This document shows, one piece after another, positions 53,743-62,629 of a stretch of 64,000 nt of DNA; the first letter of the stretch is position 1; each line of letters opens with the position of its first letter. Under the pieces are notes generated by a model, which searched no databases, was not told the DNA's origin, and was given only the letters and a program-made list of their open reading frames with translations. The stretch spans positions 3,157 through 67,156 of the forward strand of contig MFYT01000019.1 of assembly GCA_001789205.1 (NCBI GenBank), given 5' to 3'. The stretch comes from Candidatus Raymondbacteria bacterium RIFOXYA2_FULL_49_16. GTDB lineage: Bacteria > Fibrobacterota > OXYB2-FULL-49-7 > XYB2-FULL-49-35. A program made the position numbers and the translations under genes.

Positions 53743-54714
53743 TTAAATGAACCGCAGCACCCTTTTCCAGTGGATAGCGTTGGTATCGGCTGACCAATAG
53801 ACACAAGAGACCCTGCCCAGGATCCTGCGGCCGCTGATAGGGCCGAAGTAGCGGCTGTCGGGCCCTTGGTCCCAATTGTCGCTGATCAGGAAATAGCAAT
53901 CGGATGTGACCGTGTATTCCCTGACCGGATGGCCGTCCATATAGAGCGCGCGCCTGAACCTATAGCTGGATGAATCATTCCGCGCCACCAGGAAGTTGCG
54001 GACATTGCGCAGTTCAATCCAGGTCATGGTATCAAAATTGAGACTGGCGTTTGTCCGGCGATACGAAGCCATGAGCTCAGCGAGCATGAGATTATCGCAG
54101 ACCGCGCCGTTTACCAGGAGGTCGGTGGTGGTCGAAACGCGTACATCGGGGTTTTCCTGCCTGATGAGTGAGACCAGGCAGTCAAAGCCGTATAGTGAAA
54201 GGCTATCGGTACGCACCACGTCGTCTTTGGCGGGCACCGCGACCTTTTCAAGGTTGTCGCGCGGGGAATACCGGGCGTCGATCTGGAATTCGTCGCCAGC
54301 CAGGGCTGACGCGGGGAAGAGGTATTCAGCGCCGTTTATCCTGCATTTTTTCTTCGCGATTTCGACCATGTCCCCGGGTCCGGCAACACAGCGGAGCACG
54401 GAAAAGCGGCTGTTGTCATCGAGGCTCCTGAAGGCCACCACATCGCCCGGGGAGGGGTTTTTAATGGTGAAGGCGCGATGGCCGGTGCAGGGGACCAGAG
54501 GGCCATAGATGAATTTATTGACAAAGATGCGGTCGCCGGGCAGCAGTGTGTTGTCCATGACCGTGCCGGAAATGGAGAAAGACTGGAAAAGGAAGATCCG
54601 GAAAAGCGCCGCGACAACAACGACGCCGATGATGAATTCGGCAAGCTCGAGGGCCATGACCTTGAAGTCGCGGGGGGAGCGGGTGTCCTGGCCTGCCTCG
54701 TGAAAAGCGCTCAT
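53743..54714 (-). CDS. Signal peptidase I-like protein lacking the catalytic dyad
   Basis: The 323-residue S26-fold protein has an N-terminal membrane helix (about 26-45), then ISGTVMDNTLLPGDRIFVNK. This matches the signal peptidase I box except that the SGSM serine is absent. Box D is SVLRCVAGPGD where KR-GLPGD is expected, so the catalytic Lys is Leu. Box E is intact (YFLISDNWDQGPDSRYFG). An insert of about 130 residues sits between boxes D and E. The loss of both Ser and Lys indicates an inactive homologue. It starts 1 base after the lepA stop. Confidence 0.8.
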   Translation of the reverse strand: MSAFHEAGQDTRSPRDFKVMALELAEFIIGVVVVAALFRIFLFQSFSISGTVMDNTLLPGDRIFVNKFIYGPLVPCTGHRAFTIKNPSPGDVVAFRSLDDNSRFSVLRCVAGPGDMVEIAKKKCRINGAEYLFPASALAGDEFQIDARYSPRDNLEKVAVPAKDDVVRTDSLSLYGFDCLVSLIRQENPDVRVSTTTDLLVNGAVCDNLMLAELMASYRRTNASLNFDTMTWIELRNVRNFLVARNDSSSYRFRRALYMDGHPVREYTVTSDCYFLISDNWDQGPDSRYFGPISGRRILGRVSCVYWSADTNAIHWKRVLRFI

Positions 54715-54715
54715 G

Positions 54716-56521
54716 CTATTCCTGTTCCCCTTTCATATTGAGCACCGCGAAAAAGGCCTCCTGGGGAATGTCCACGCTGCCCACCTGTTTCATGCGTTTT
54801 TTTCCTTCTTTCTGTTTTTCGAGCAGTTTCCGTTTCCGGGAAATGTCGCCGCCGTAGCATTTCGCGGTCACGTTTTTCCGGAGCGCCTTGACCGTTGTGC
54901 GGGCAATGATCTTTCCGCCGATTGCCGCCTGGATGGCCACCTCGAACATTTGGCGCGGAATAAGGTCTTTGAGCTTTATGCAGAGGGACTGTCCCCATGT
55001 GTACGATTTCTCCCTGTGGATGATCACGGAGAAGGCGTCTATGGGATCACCGTTGATAAGAATGTCGAGTTTGACCAGGTCGGATTCGCGATACTCGATG
55101 AACTCATAATCGAGCGATGCGTAGCCGCGGGACATGGATTTGAGCCGGTCGTAAAAATCGAATATGATTTCAGCAAGAGGGAACTCATAACTCATGCTGA
55201 CCCTGGTTTTATCCAGGTATTCCATGGTGACATACTTGCCGCGCTTTTCCTCTCCCAGCTTCATGATGTTGCCCAAATATTCTGCGGGCACGATTATCTG
55301 CGCCGCGACAAACGGTTCTTCTATGTGGTCGATGACCGTGGGCTCCGGAAGCCTGCTGGGATTTTCAAGGAATTCGGGTTCTCCGGAGGTGCGGATCACC
55401 TTGTATTTGACGTTGGGGACCGTGGTTATGATGTCAACATCGAATTCGCGGTCCAGGCGTTCCTGTACAATTTCCATGTGCAGCAAGCCCAAAAAACCAG
55501 CGCGGAAACCAAAACCAAGGGCATTGGACGTTTCCGGCTCCCATGAAAGGGAGGAATCGTTCAATTTCAGCTTTTCCAGGGAGGCGCGCAGGTTTTTATA
55601 GTCGTCGGGATTTACAGGGTAAATACCCGCATAGACCATTGGTTTTATGTCTTTGTATCCGGGCAATGGTCCGTCTGCCCTGCGTTCCGCATGGGTCGCG
55701 GTGTCGCCTATTTTGATGTCCTGCACGTTTTTGATGTTACAAATGAGGTAGCCTGCTTCACCTGCTGCCAAACGGTCCTTTTTTATCCGTTTCATTCTGA
55801 CGATGCCGAGTTCGTCGGCCCGAAACGCCTGGTCCTGGGCAAAGAAGTAGAGGTTGTCGCCCGTGTTCAGTGTCCCTTGGAAGACCCGTACAAACGCGAC
55901 CGCGCCGCGGTATGCGTCAAAAACAGAATCAAAGATCAATGCCTTTAGCGGAGCGTCCGGATCGCCCAAAGGCGGAGGAACGCGTTCGATGACGGCCGCA
56001 AGCAGACCGGCCACGCCAGTGCCCTCTTTTGCGCTTATACGAAAGGGCTCGTGCGCATCGCCGAGAAGGTCTTTTATCTCACGGGCCACTTCGTCGGGCT
56101 GTGCGCCGGGCAAATCGATTTTGTTGATCGCGGGAATGATCGTCAGGTTGTGTTCCAGGGCAAGATACAGGTTTGAGAGTGTCTGGGCCTGAATTCCCTG
56201 CGCTGCGTCAACCACAAGAATGGCGCCTTCACATGCGGCCAGCGATCTGCTGACTTCATAGGTGAAGTCCACGTGTCCAGGCGTATCAATAAGGTTGAGA
56301 ATGTATTGATTGCCGTCCTGGGCCGTATAGTCCATGCGGATATAATGCGCTTTAATGGTGATGCCGCGTTCCCGTTCCAAGTCCATGCTATCAAGGACCT
56401 GTTCCTTCATTTCGTATTTTGAAAGGGTGCCGGTTATTTCGAGCAAGCGGTCCGCAAGCGTTGATTTGCCATGGTCAATGTGCGCAATGATGCAGAAATT
56501 TCTGATGTTTGACTGGTGCAT
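54716..56521 (-). CDS. lepA: Elongation factor 4 (LepA)
   Basis: The 601-residue translational GTPase has G1 [11 protein letters not shown]2 [10 protein letters not shown]3 [11 protein letters not shown]4 AINKIDLP and the LepA-specific C-terminal domain ([40 protein letters not shown]). It back-translocates stalled ribosomes under stress. It is first of a leftward operon with the signal-peptidase-like gene directly behind it. That is the classical lepA-lepB arrangement, here with a non-catalytic LepB. Confidence 0.97.
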   Translation of the reverse strand: MHQSNIRNFCIIAHIDHGKSTLADRLLEITGTLSKYEMKEQVLDSMDLERERGITIKAHYIRMDYTAQDGNQYILNLIDTPGHVDFTYEVSRSLAACEGAILVVDAAQGIQAQTLSNLYLALEHNLTIIPAINKIDLPGAQPDEVAREIKDLLGDAHEPFRISAKEGTGVAGLLAAVIERVPPPLGDPDAPLKALIFDSVFDAYRGAVAFVRVFQGTLNTGDNLYFFAQDQAFRADELGIVRMKRIKKDRLAAGEAGYLICNIKNVQDIKIGDTATHAERRADGPLPGYKDIKPMVYAGIYPVNPDDYKNLRASLEKLKLNDSSLSWEPETSNALGFGFRAGFLGLLHMEIVQERLDREFDVDIITTVPNVKYKVIRTSGEPEFLENPSRLPEPTVIDHIEEPFVAAQIIVPAEYLGNIMKLGEEKRGKYVTMEYLDKTRVSMSYEFPLAEIIFDFYDRLKSMSRGYASLDYEFIEYRESDLVKLDILINGDPIDAFSVIIHREKSYTWGQSLCIKLKDLIPRQMFEVAIQAAIGGKIIARTTVKALRKNVTAKCYGGDISRKRKLLEKQKEGKKRMKQVGSVDIPQEAFFAVLNMKGEQE

Positions 56522-56569
56522 AGAGAGGAAAAAATAATTAAATGCAGGGCCTGAAGTATAACACCATCG

Positions 56570-57676
56570 TCAGGAAGTCCATGGTGGCGCGGGTTTTTCG
56601 TGAAAGACCAGATATTTCAGTGGCCAGAATGAGCACACAAGAGCCAATCCGCCTGCAAGCAGGCGCGCGGGCACTGCGTCAAAGCCGTGGTTTTGCAGCA
56701 GGAGCGTTAGGTGGTGGCTTGCAAGGCAGCATAGGGCAAGTATGATCAATGCAAGGGCTGATGTTATGGGGGTGTTCCATTGGGCATTACGCCGGAAAAT
56801 GACCGCGGACGCAATGCCATAGAGGAGAACGGCTGATCCGGCAAAGGCAATGGGGGCTGCCCAGGAAAGCTGGGCGCCCAAACCTGAAAGACCAAGGAAA
56901 AGAGCGCAATTGACCAGCGCCGCCAGGCACGAAACAGTGACAAAGGCCGCAAGCTGCAAAACAAACGGCGCAGTGGGAAGATTGTATTTCAAAATACAAT
57001 ATACTGCCCTGAAACCGTCTTTTAAGCCGATCTTTTTTCCCTGTGCATAGGTACGGCCGTGGTAGGAGACGCCGATTTCGTACACGCGCAACCGTTTGTG
57101 CGCCACTTTTGCCACAATTTCAGGTTCGAACCCGAACCGGTTTTCGCTTAGGGTTATGCTTTGGATCACTTCGCGTTTAAAGACCTTGTAGCAGGTCTCC
57201 ATGTCGGAAAGGTTGAGATCGGTAAGCATGTTGCTCAGAAACGTGAGGAGGCGGTTGCCCAAAGAGTGCCAGAAATAGAGCACGCGGTGGGCATCGCCCG
57301 AAAGAAAGCGCGAGCCAATGACCACTTCGGCTTGGTTGTTTCGCAGAGGCTCGATCAACCGGACAAGGTCGCGGGGATCGTATTCGAGGTCCGCGTCGTG
57401 GACCGCCACAAAGTCGCCCGTGGCATGAGTAAAGCCGGTACGAAGGGCAGCCCCTTTTCCCGAATTTATTTCATGGCGTATCACGCGGATGTTATTGAAG
57501 GTCTGAGACAGGCTGGATGCTATGGCAAAACTATTGTCTGTTGATGCGTCGTCGACAATGATAATTTCCAACTGTAAGTCTTGCGATGAGATGGTTTGAA
57601 TACCTTTTGCGCAAGCCTCCAATGTTTTTTCTTCGTTGTAACATGGAATAATGATACTCAGAAGCACGGATTTCAT
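56570..57676 (-). CDS. GT2 glycosyltransferase fused to a GtrA-like membrane domain
   Basis: ATG 57676 (GGAGG 6 bases upstream) gives 368 residues. The GT2 domain (about 1-240) has SIIIPCYNEEKTLEACAKGI, EIIIVDDASTDNS, NSGKGAALRTGF and VAVHDADLEYDP. The C-terminal part (about 245-360) has four hydrophobic helices of the GtrA type, which flips lipid-linked sugars. Together they form a synthase-flippase for polyprenyl-phosphate sugars. The ATGA overlap ties it to the GT-C gene upstream, the classical donor-plus-transferase pairing. Confidence 0.92.
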   Translation of the reverse strand: MKSVLLSIIIPCYNEEKTLEACAKGIQTISSQDLQLEIIIVDDASTDNSFAIASSLSQTFNNIRVIRHEINSGKGAALRTGFTHATGDFVAVHDADLEYDPRDLVRLIEPLRNNQAEVVIGSRFLSGDAHRVLYFWHSLGNRLLTFLSNMLTDLNLSDMETCYKVFKREVIQSITLSENRFGFEPEIVAKVAHKRLRVYEIGVSYHGRTYAQGKKIGLKDGFRAVYCILKYNLPTAPFVLQLAAFVTVSCLAALVNCALFLGLSGLGAQLSWAAPIAFAGSAVLLYGIASAVIFRRNAQWNTPITSALALIILALCCLASHHLTLLLQNHGFDAVPARLLAGGLALVCSFWPLKYLVFHEKPAPPWTS

Positions 57677-59328
57677 TGAGCGCCTCCATTGTTGGAAATC
57701 TGGCGGCATCCATCAGTCTGGCGAATGAATTTGCGGAGGATTACGGCATTGAACTTTTTGGCTTCAGGTTCGACCATCACTTCGCACAATCCCGGTATGG
57801 TATTATTAAAGGTATTGATGATTATACGCCGACTGCTATCCGCCACTGTTATGCCGATACGTGGGATGACAAGATAGAACGTGTCATTGGGGGATGATTG
57901 GATGAAGGAATCTATTTTTGCCGGGGTAGCATACAGACCCCATGCCTCAGCGAGGATGTTGGGAGCGCCATTGGAAAGACATAAAATTTGTGTTCCAACA
58001 CCCCAATCAGCCGTAATGAATGTCGTTCCTTTCGCATGTCTGCCCGCGAATTTTCCTAATTGCGTCAGGCTTGGATCCCAGCGAGGATCGGTTTTTCCAT
58101 TTTTCAGTGCGAGATGCATGGAAGCAATTACTGGAATACGGAAAAGCAGCAGGGCGCATAGAAGGGTCAAAAAAAGAAGCGCGGCAAAGCGCATCCGGTG
58201 TATTTGTTTCAATGCTCCTTGGGCCAGAATAGCGATTCCCGCGTATTGATAGGGTGTAATAAGAATCCAGTGATGATATGAGGTTGTACGGGGCAACAGA
58301 TAGAGACCTATGCCGGTCAGTATGAAGGAAATAAGGAAAAGCAAGGCGTCCTTTGAATATTGTTCCTCTTTTACCGTACACAGGCAGAGGTATGCACCTG
58401 CGATAAGCGTGCCAAAGAGCAATACCGATTCCACACACCGCGGAATTGGTGAGGGATTTGAACCAAAAATGAAAGTGGCGGTAAAGGAACCGTTCCCTAA
58501 GCCGAGAAGTTCCGTGATGTAGCGTATGATGCCGGGTTTTATCATGAGTATTGGATCTTTTATGTTGTGCAGAGAGATCAAGTATCCCTTTAAAATCAGG
58601 GATCCCGCATTGAGTAAGATGAGCGAACCACTTCCGAGAAACAGTCCTCCCATAAAGACAAGAAGATACTTTCGATTACGAAACTTTTTTTCAAAAATTA
58701 GCAGGAACCCAAGCGGTAGAAGTAAAACACAGGAGGTCAGTTTTTCTACAATGGCGATGCCGCAGAAGAATGCGATAAAAAAGGTATAGTACGGCTTAAT
58801 GGTCTTCTGCCGAATCGCCCGGATGGTCAGACCAATGATAATGAATCTCAAGGAGAGCGCCAAGGCTACGGGACCCCAGTCGTGTCTTGTGGAAAGAAGG
58901 ACCATCGTGTCAGTCAGAACCAATGTGAAAAACACCAGTAACTCAAAGATGGAAAGATAGTTTGCGGTGAGCAAAGAGAACGCCAAAATCCCGGCCGCCA
59001 CCATGGCGATACCTGTCAGCCGCCAGCTTCTGACCGAAAAAAGACCGTCGTTGAATTTTAAGTATAAACCATAGAGCGCTGTCTTGAAGGCGGCATTGTA
59101 AGACATGTTCAGGGCCGGAAAATTGCCGGGGCCCAATGAAAAAAGAGTCTGGGGCTTTCCCACATACCAGAAGCTTGCCGTTGCTTGGAAGAGTTCGTCG
59201 TAGTACAGACCTTGACGTTCAATATGATGAGCAGATACAAAGCAGTATGCTATCGCACACATGATTCCCACGATAATGGCATTTTTCAGTCCGGCAGGTT
59301 TTTCAACAACCGTAGAGAGCATGGCCAA
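57673..59328 (-). CDS. GT-C-type membrane glycosyltransferase
   Basis: The 551-residue protein has about 11 membrane helices. In the first external loop is GLYYDELFQATASF (the D-E motif of GT-C enzymes using polyprenyl-phosphate sugars). A large soluble C-terminal part covers about 430-551. It pairs with the downstream GT2-GtrA gene: one makes and flips the lipid-linked sugar, the other transfers it to a lipid, protein or glycan. The acceptor is unknown. Confidence 0.8.
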   Translation of the reverse strand: MAMLSTVVEKPAGLKNAIIVGIMCAIAYCFVSAHHIERQGLYYDELFQATASFWYVGKPQTLFSLGPGNFPALNMSYNAAFKTALYGLYLKFNDGLFSVRSWRLTGIAMVAAGILAFSLLTANYLSIFELLVFFTLVLTDTMVLLSTRHDWGPVALALSLRFIIIGLTIRAIRQKTIKPYYTFFIAFFCGIAIVEKLTSCVLLLPLGFLLIFEKKFRNRKYLLVFMGGLFLGSGSLILLNAGSLILKGYLISLHNIKDPILMIKPGIIRYITELLGLGNGSFTATFIFGSNPSPIPRCVESVLLFGTLIAGAYLCLCTVKEEQYSKDALLFLISFILTGIGLYLLPRTTSYHHWILITPYQYAGIAILAQGALKQIHRMRFAALLFLTLLCALLLFRIPVIASMHLALKNGKTDPRWDPSLTQLGKFAGRHAKGTTFITADWGVGTQILCLSNGAPNILAEAWGLYATPAKIDSFIQSSPNDTFYLVIPRIGITVADSSRRIIINTFNNTIPGLCEVMVEPEAKKFNAVILRKFIRQTDGCRQISNNGGAQ

Positions 59329-59338
59329 CTCGATACAA

Positions 59339-59884
59339 TTAACGTTTCTTAATCAGATGCAGGAATTCGTCCCTGGTGGGATGATCGTCGTGGAAGCTGC
59401 CCAGCATGGCTGAGGTGAGCATGCGTGAGTTCTGTTTTTCCACGCCCCGCATCATCATGCACAGGTGCTGGGCCTCGATGACCACGCCCACGCCCTCCGC
59501 GCCAATGGTGTCCATGAGAATACGGGCGACTTGCTGGGTCATGCGCTCCTGGACCTGGAGCCTGCGGGAAAAACACTCGACCACGCGTACGATCTTGCTG
59601 ACACCGTATATCTTATTTTTCGAGATATAGCCGATGTGGCATTTGCCGAAAAAGGGGAGCATATGGTGTTCGCACATGCTGTAAAACTCAATGTCGTCAA
59701 CAATGATCATATGGTTGCATTGTTCGTGGAAAATGGCGCCCGATAAAATCGCCTTTGGGTCTTCCTGGTATCCCTTGGTGAGGAATTCATAGGTTTTTTT
59801 CACCCGTGCCGGTGTTTTCAAAAGGCCTTCGCGGTCCGGGTCTTCACCTATTTTTACCAGCAATTCCCGTATTATTTTTTCCAT
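59339..59884 (-). CDS. folE: GTP cyclohydrolase I
   Basis: The 181-residue protein has the zinc-type folE signature. EHHMLPFFGKCHIGYI carries the zinc Cys/His pair (CEHH), and IYGVSKIVRVVECFSRRLQVQERMT is typical, as is the third zinc ligand in EAQHLCMMMRGVEK. It makes dihydroneopterin triphosphate, the first pterin step. It ends the folM-folB-folE group and lies 10 bases from the GT-C gene. Confidence 0.96.
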   Translation of the reverse strand: MEKIIRELLVKIGEDPDREGLLKTPARVKKTYEFLTKGYQEDPKAILSGAIFHEQCNHMIIVDDIEFYSMCEHHMLPFFGKCHIGYISKNKIYGVSKIVRVVECFSRRLQVQERMTQQVARILMDTIGAEGVGVVIEAQHLCMMMRGVEKQNSRMLTSAMLGSFHDDHPTRDEFLHLIKKR

Positions 59885-59944
59885 CGCATACCTTCTTTCA
59901 GCGCTGAATTGGTCTTTTTATCCGGGCAGATAATATACGAATTT

Positions 59945-60301
59945 TCATCCATGGCGTGCGCGCTCAATCGTGACTGCCACGCTTCTGGCAAAACGGAGCG
60001 CGCCTGGCTTGTCAACTGTTACCACGGCCTTTTTCACCCGGCGGTCTGCCAGGCAGATTCGCGCTATCCGGTCGGCGCAGTGTTCCACAAGGTTAAAACG
60101 CGTTGATTCCACCATGGTGATTATTTCGCGTTTTAATTTTTTATAATCCACGGTATCGTCGATGTTGTCTGTCTTCCCCGGTTTGCGTAAATCGACTGAC
60201 AGCGCGATGTTTATTACAATGCTCTGTTTTTTTCGTTGTTCTTCGGGGTAGATGCCGATAAAGGCACGCAGCGCAAGATCACGGATGATTATAGCGTCCA
60301 T
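59945..60301 (-). CDS. folB: Dihydroneopterin aldolase
   Basis: The 118-residue protein has IIRDLALRAFIGIYPEEQRKK (pterin pocket), IALSVDLRKPGKTDNIDDTV and NLVEHCADRIARICL with the catalytic Lys in KAVVTVDKPGAL. This is the FolB fold and length. Its ATG overlaps the folM-like stop by 13 bases. It produces 6-hydroxymethyl-dihydropterin for folate or, in the FolM context, feeds the tetrahydromonapterin branch. Confidence 0.93.
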   Translation of the reverse strand: MDAIIIRDLALRAFIGIYPEEQRKKQSIVINIALSVDLRKPGKTDNIDDTVDYKKLKREIITMVESTRFNLVEHCADRIARICLADRRVKKAVVTVDKPGALRFARSVAVTIERARHG

Positions 60302-61029
60302 GGTGTTCCTTGTTTAAAAAGGCGCAGCCCCTGATCGCAATACATGATCTGGCCGGTTGCCTCGGATTCAACAAGATACCGGAACGCCTTGAGCAGGCCG
60401 GCTATAGTACCCCAGGTTTGTCCCGGCCTTTTATTGAAGCGTGAGGGCAGGATTGCTCCGGGCGCAATAGCGTTTACCCTGACCTTTGGGGCAAAAAGCG
60501 CAGCGCATTCGACAGTAAACTCGCGCAGCAGGCGCTTGCTTATGCGATAGAGCTGGAAATTCCGGTTGAAACCATCGATGTTGGCGTCGAGAAGATTAAT
60601 GATAAAGGAACGAGGCGCGAGGCGCGAGGCTGGAGACTGTTTGAAAAAACTGGTCGAGAGGATAAGCGGGGCAAAGGCATTTACTTGGAACATCTGCCAG
60701 AAGCCAGCCTCGCGCCTCGTTCCTCGCGCCTCGTTCCTCTGCAATAGATCTCCCTTCTCAAACACTGACGCATTGTTTACCAACCCAATCAACCGTACCG
60801 GCAGTTTCACGCATGCGCGGATGAGTTTGTCCGGGTTTTTTGACAAGTCAGCCTGGATTGGGAAAAAAGGAACACCGAGTTTGCGGACCTCGGTGCCAAG
60901 AGACAGGACCGCGGACCGGGATGTCCGAAAGTGGGCGATAACGGCGAATCCCATGCGCGCACTTTCGAGCGCCAGTTCCCTGCCCAGGCGCTTTGCCGAG
61001 CCAGTGATGAGGATTGCGCGGGGTTTCAT
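60289..61029 (-). CDS. Short-chain dehydrogenase, pteridine reductase FolM-like
   Basis: The 246-residue SDR has ILITGSAKRLGRELALESA, then VNNASVFEKGD, and the catalytic pair in FQLYRISKRLL (Tyr-x3-Lys). VRVNAIAPGAILP is the usual tail. FolM-type enzymes reduce dihydromonapterin/dihydrofolate, and the adjacent folB and folE support that role. Two blocks, ARGTRREAG and ASRLAPRS, do not fit the family. They are translated from inverted-repeat elements inserted in frame (see the repeat entry), so activity may be altered. Confidence 0.82.
   Translation of the reverse strand: MKPRAILITGSAKRLGRELALESARMGFAVIAHFRTSRSAVLSLGTEVRKLGVPFFPIQADLSKNPDKLIRACVKLPVRLIGLVNNASVFEKGDLLQRNEARGTRREAGFWQMFQVNAFAPLILSTSFFKQSPASRLAPRSFIINLLDANIDGFNRNFQLYRISKRLLREFTVECAALFAPKVRVNAIAPGAILPSRFNKRPGQTWGTIAGLLKAFRYLVESEATGQIMYCDQGLRLFKQGTPWTL
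60607..60739. repeat. Inverted repeat elements inserted in frame within the folM-like gene
   Basis: GGAACGAGGCGCGAGG plus a further GCGCGAGGCTGG (60607-60633) is matched in inverse orientation by CCAGCCTCGCGCCTCG followed by TTCCTCGCGCCTCGTTCC (60704-60739), with about 70 bases of native gene between. Each arm is itself built from repeated CGAGGCG/CGAGGAA units. Both arms are translated without breaking the frame. They resemble REP-type mobile palindromes but lie inside a gene. Confidence 0.8.
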
Positions 61030-61044
61030 GGCAGCGGCAATGGG

Positions 61045-62619
61045 TCAGAATTTCCTGTTTTTCTTGTACATGACCAGTTTGCGGCCGCTGTCGAGAAAGA
61101 CGGTGCGGGTCATGCTCTCTTCAATGCGTTTGACGTTTTTCGCATGGTGTTGCGCGTACAGGGCGGTGTAGTCTTTAATGGTCTCGAACCGGTTGTCCAC
61201 CACGACCACACGGACCTCCTCGTGTGTGCACTGCCAGGCAATGAAGAGGCCTGTGGATTCCTCGGGCGCGGTATCGTGAAAAAGATCGAGCGCCTCGAAG
61301 ATGGCGTACTTTGTTTTTTTGATTTCGCTGTCCGCGAACCGGTTCGCATCCATGTCCTTGAGGACCTTTGCGATGAGGGTCTCGAAATTGAGAGGATGAT
61401 CGGCCCTGAAGACGCGGATCTCTTTTCCCGGTATGAAATGGGGCGTGAGTTCAAATTGGGTCAGAGCGTCAGAGTGGGTGACGTCAATGATGACCAGGGT
61501 CACATCGTCGTTGAATTCGTCATTGTTCTGGAACGATCGGGAGGTGCTTATGATGTTTTTTTTCAGATCGTCGAGGGAAGCGTCTTTGTTCGCGAGAATG
61601 GTGTTTTTCAGGCCTTCGATGCCAAAGCGCTCCTTTGCCCTGTTTTGTACGTCGATGATGCCGTCCGTATAGAGGACCAGGCGATCGCCTTTTTGAAGCT
61701 TGATTTCCTTTCCCTCATAGGTGCTATTTGACATCATGCCCAGAAAAAAGCCGTCAGTGTTCAATTCCTCGATTTTTCCGGTCGCCTGCCGCAGCAGCAG
61801 GCCTGACGGGTGTCCTGCCCATGAAAAACGCAGGGTATTGTTCAGGGAATTGTAGATAAGATAGGCGCCGGTGAGGTAGTGTTCCATGCGCAGGTTGCCG
61901 TACAGGTCGGTGTTGACCTTTTCAAACACATCGACCGTTGAGAGATTGCCTGGTGTGTGCATATAGAACGACATCTTGGACATGGCGCCAATAAGCGCCG
62001 CGGGAATACCGTGGCCTGCCACGTCGACCACAATGATGCCCCAGTGGTCTGTATCAATAGGGATGAAGTCATAGAGGTCGCCGCCCACGTCCGCCTGTGA
62101 TTTGTAGTAGACGTCCATGGCAAACCCGGGAATGGCGGGAAGGGTCTGGGGAAGCAGGGCTTCCTGGACCTTTTGGGCAACCATGATCTCCTTCATGATC
62201 TGCTCATAGGCCTCACGCAGCTTTTCCTTTGCCACTTCGCCCTCGGTAACATCGACATAGTGTTCCACAATGGCATGGACTTCGCCGTTTTTATCGTACA
62301 GGGGGAAGTAGCGCATATCGTAGATATGTTCCTGATTATTGATTTTTTTCCTGAAGATGAGGCTGCCCTTCACTTTTTCGGCGAGGATTTTCTGGATGGG
62401 GCAGTCTTTGCACGAATCGCCGAACTGGTGGAATTTTTCGTAGCATTTCGCGCCGATGATGGTACGATAGTCGCCTTTGATCTGGTCCGCGGCCGCCTTG
62501 TTAAGACGCTGAATGGTATAGTCGGGCCCGATAATGATGATGGGGTCGGTAATTGAATCAAAAATGGTCTCGAGGTGGCGTTTTGCCGAAAGAATGGCTT
62601 CGTTGATTTCAACAGGCAT
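61045..62619 (-). CDS. PAS-PP2C (SpoIIE-type) phosphatase with degenerate HATPase tail
   Basis: ATG 62619 (AAAGG 6 bases upstream) gives 524 residues; ATG 62646 is possible. A PAS sensor (about 10-125) with a Cys pair (CKDC) is followed by a PP2C-type SpoIIE domain (about 150-365): DVGGDLYDFIPID, VDVAGHGIPAAL, LYTDGIIDVQN carry the metal Asp residues. The last 150 residues resemble an RsbW-type HATPase with a lost N-box (IFEALDLFHD). Such phosphatases dephosphorylate STAS antagonists, so it may act on the STAS proteins at 17-25 kb. Confidence 0.88.
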   Translation of the reverse strand: MPVEINEAILSAKRHLETIFDSITDPIIIIGPDYTIQRLNKAAADQIKGDYRTIIGAKCYEKFHQFGDSCKDCPIQKILAEKVKGSLIFRKKINNQEHIYDMRYFPLYDKNGEVHAIVEHYVDVTEGEVAKEKLREAYEQIMKEIMVAQKVQEALLPQTLPAIPGFAMDVYYKSQADVGGDLYDFIPIDTDHWGIIVVDVAGHGIPAALIGAMSKMSFYMHTPGNLSTVDVFEKVNTDLYGNLRMEHYLTGAYLIYNSLNNTLRFSWAGHPSGLLLRQATGKIEELNTDGFFLGMMSNSTYEGKEIKLQKGDRLVLYTDGIIDVQNRAKERFGIEGLKNTILANKDASLDDLKKNIISTSRSFQNNDEFNDDVTLVIIDVTHSDALTQFELTPHFIPGKEIRVFRADHPLNFETLIAKVLKDMDANRFADSEIKKTKYAIFEALDLFHDTAPEESTGLFIAWQCTHEEVRVVVVDNRFETIKDYTALYAQHHAKNVKRIEESMTRTVFLDSGRKLVMYKKNRKF

Positions 62620-62629
62620 TGAAGACCTT

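Noticed and set aside
54713-55546. Plus-strand frame of 277 codons antisense to lepA
   Set aside because: It is fully opposite the conserved lepA gene, and its product shows no domain pattern.
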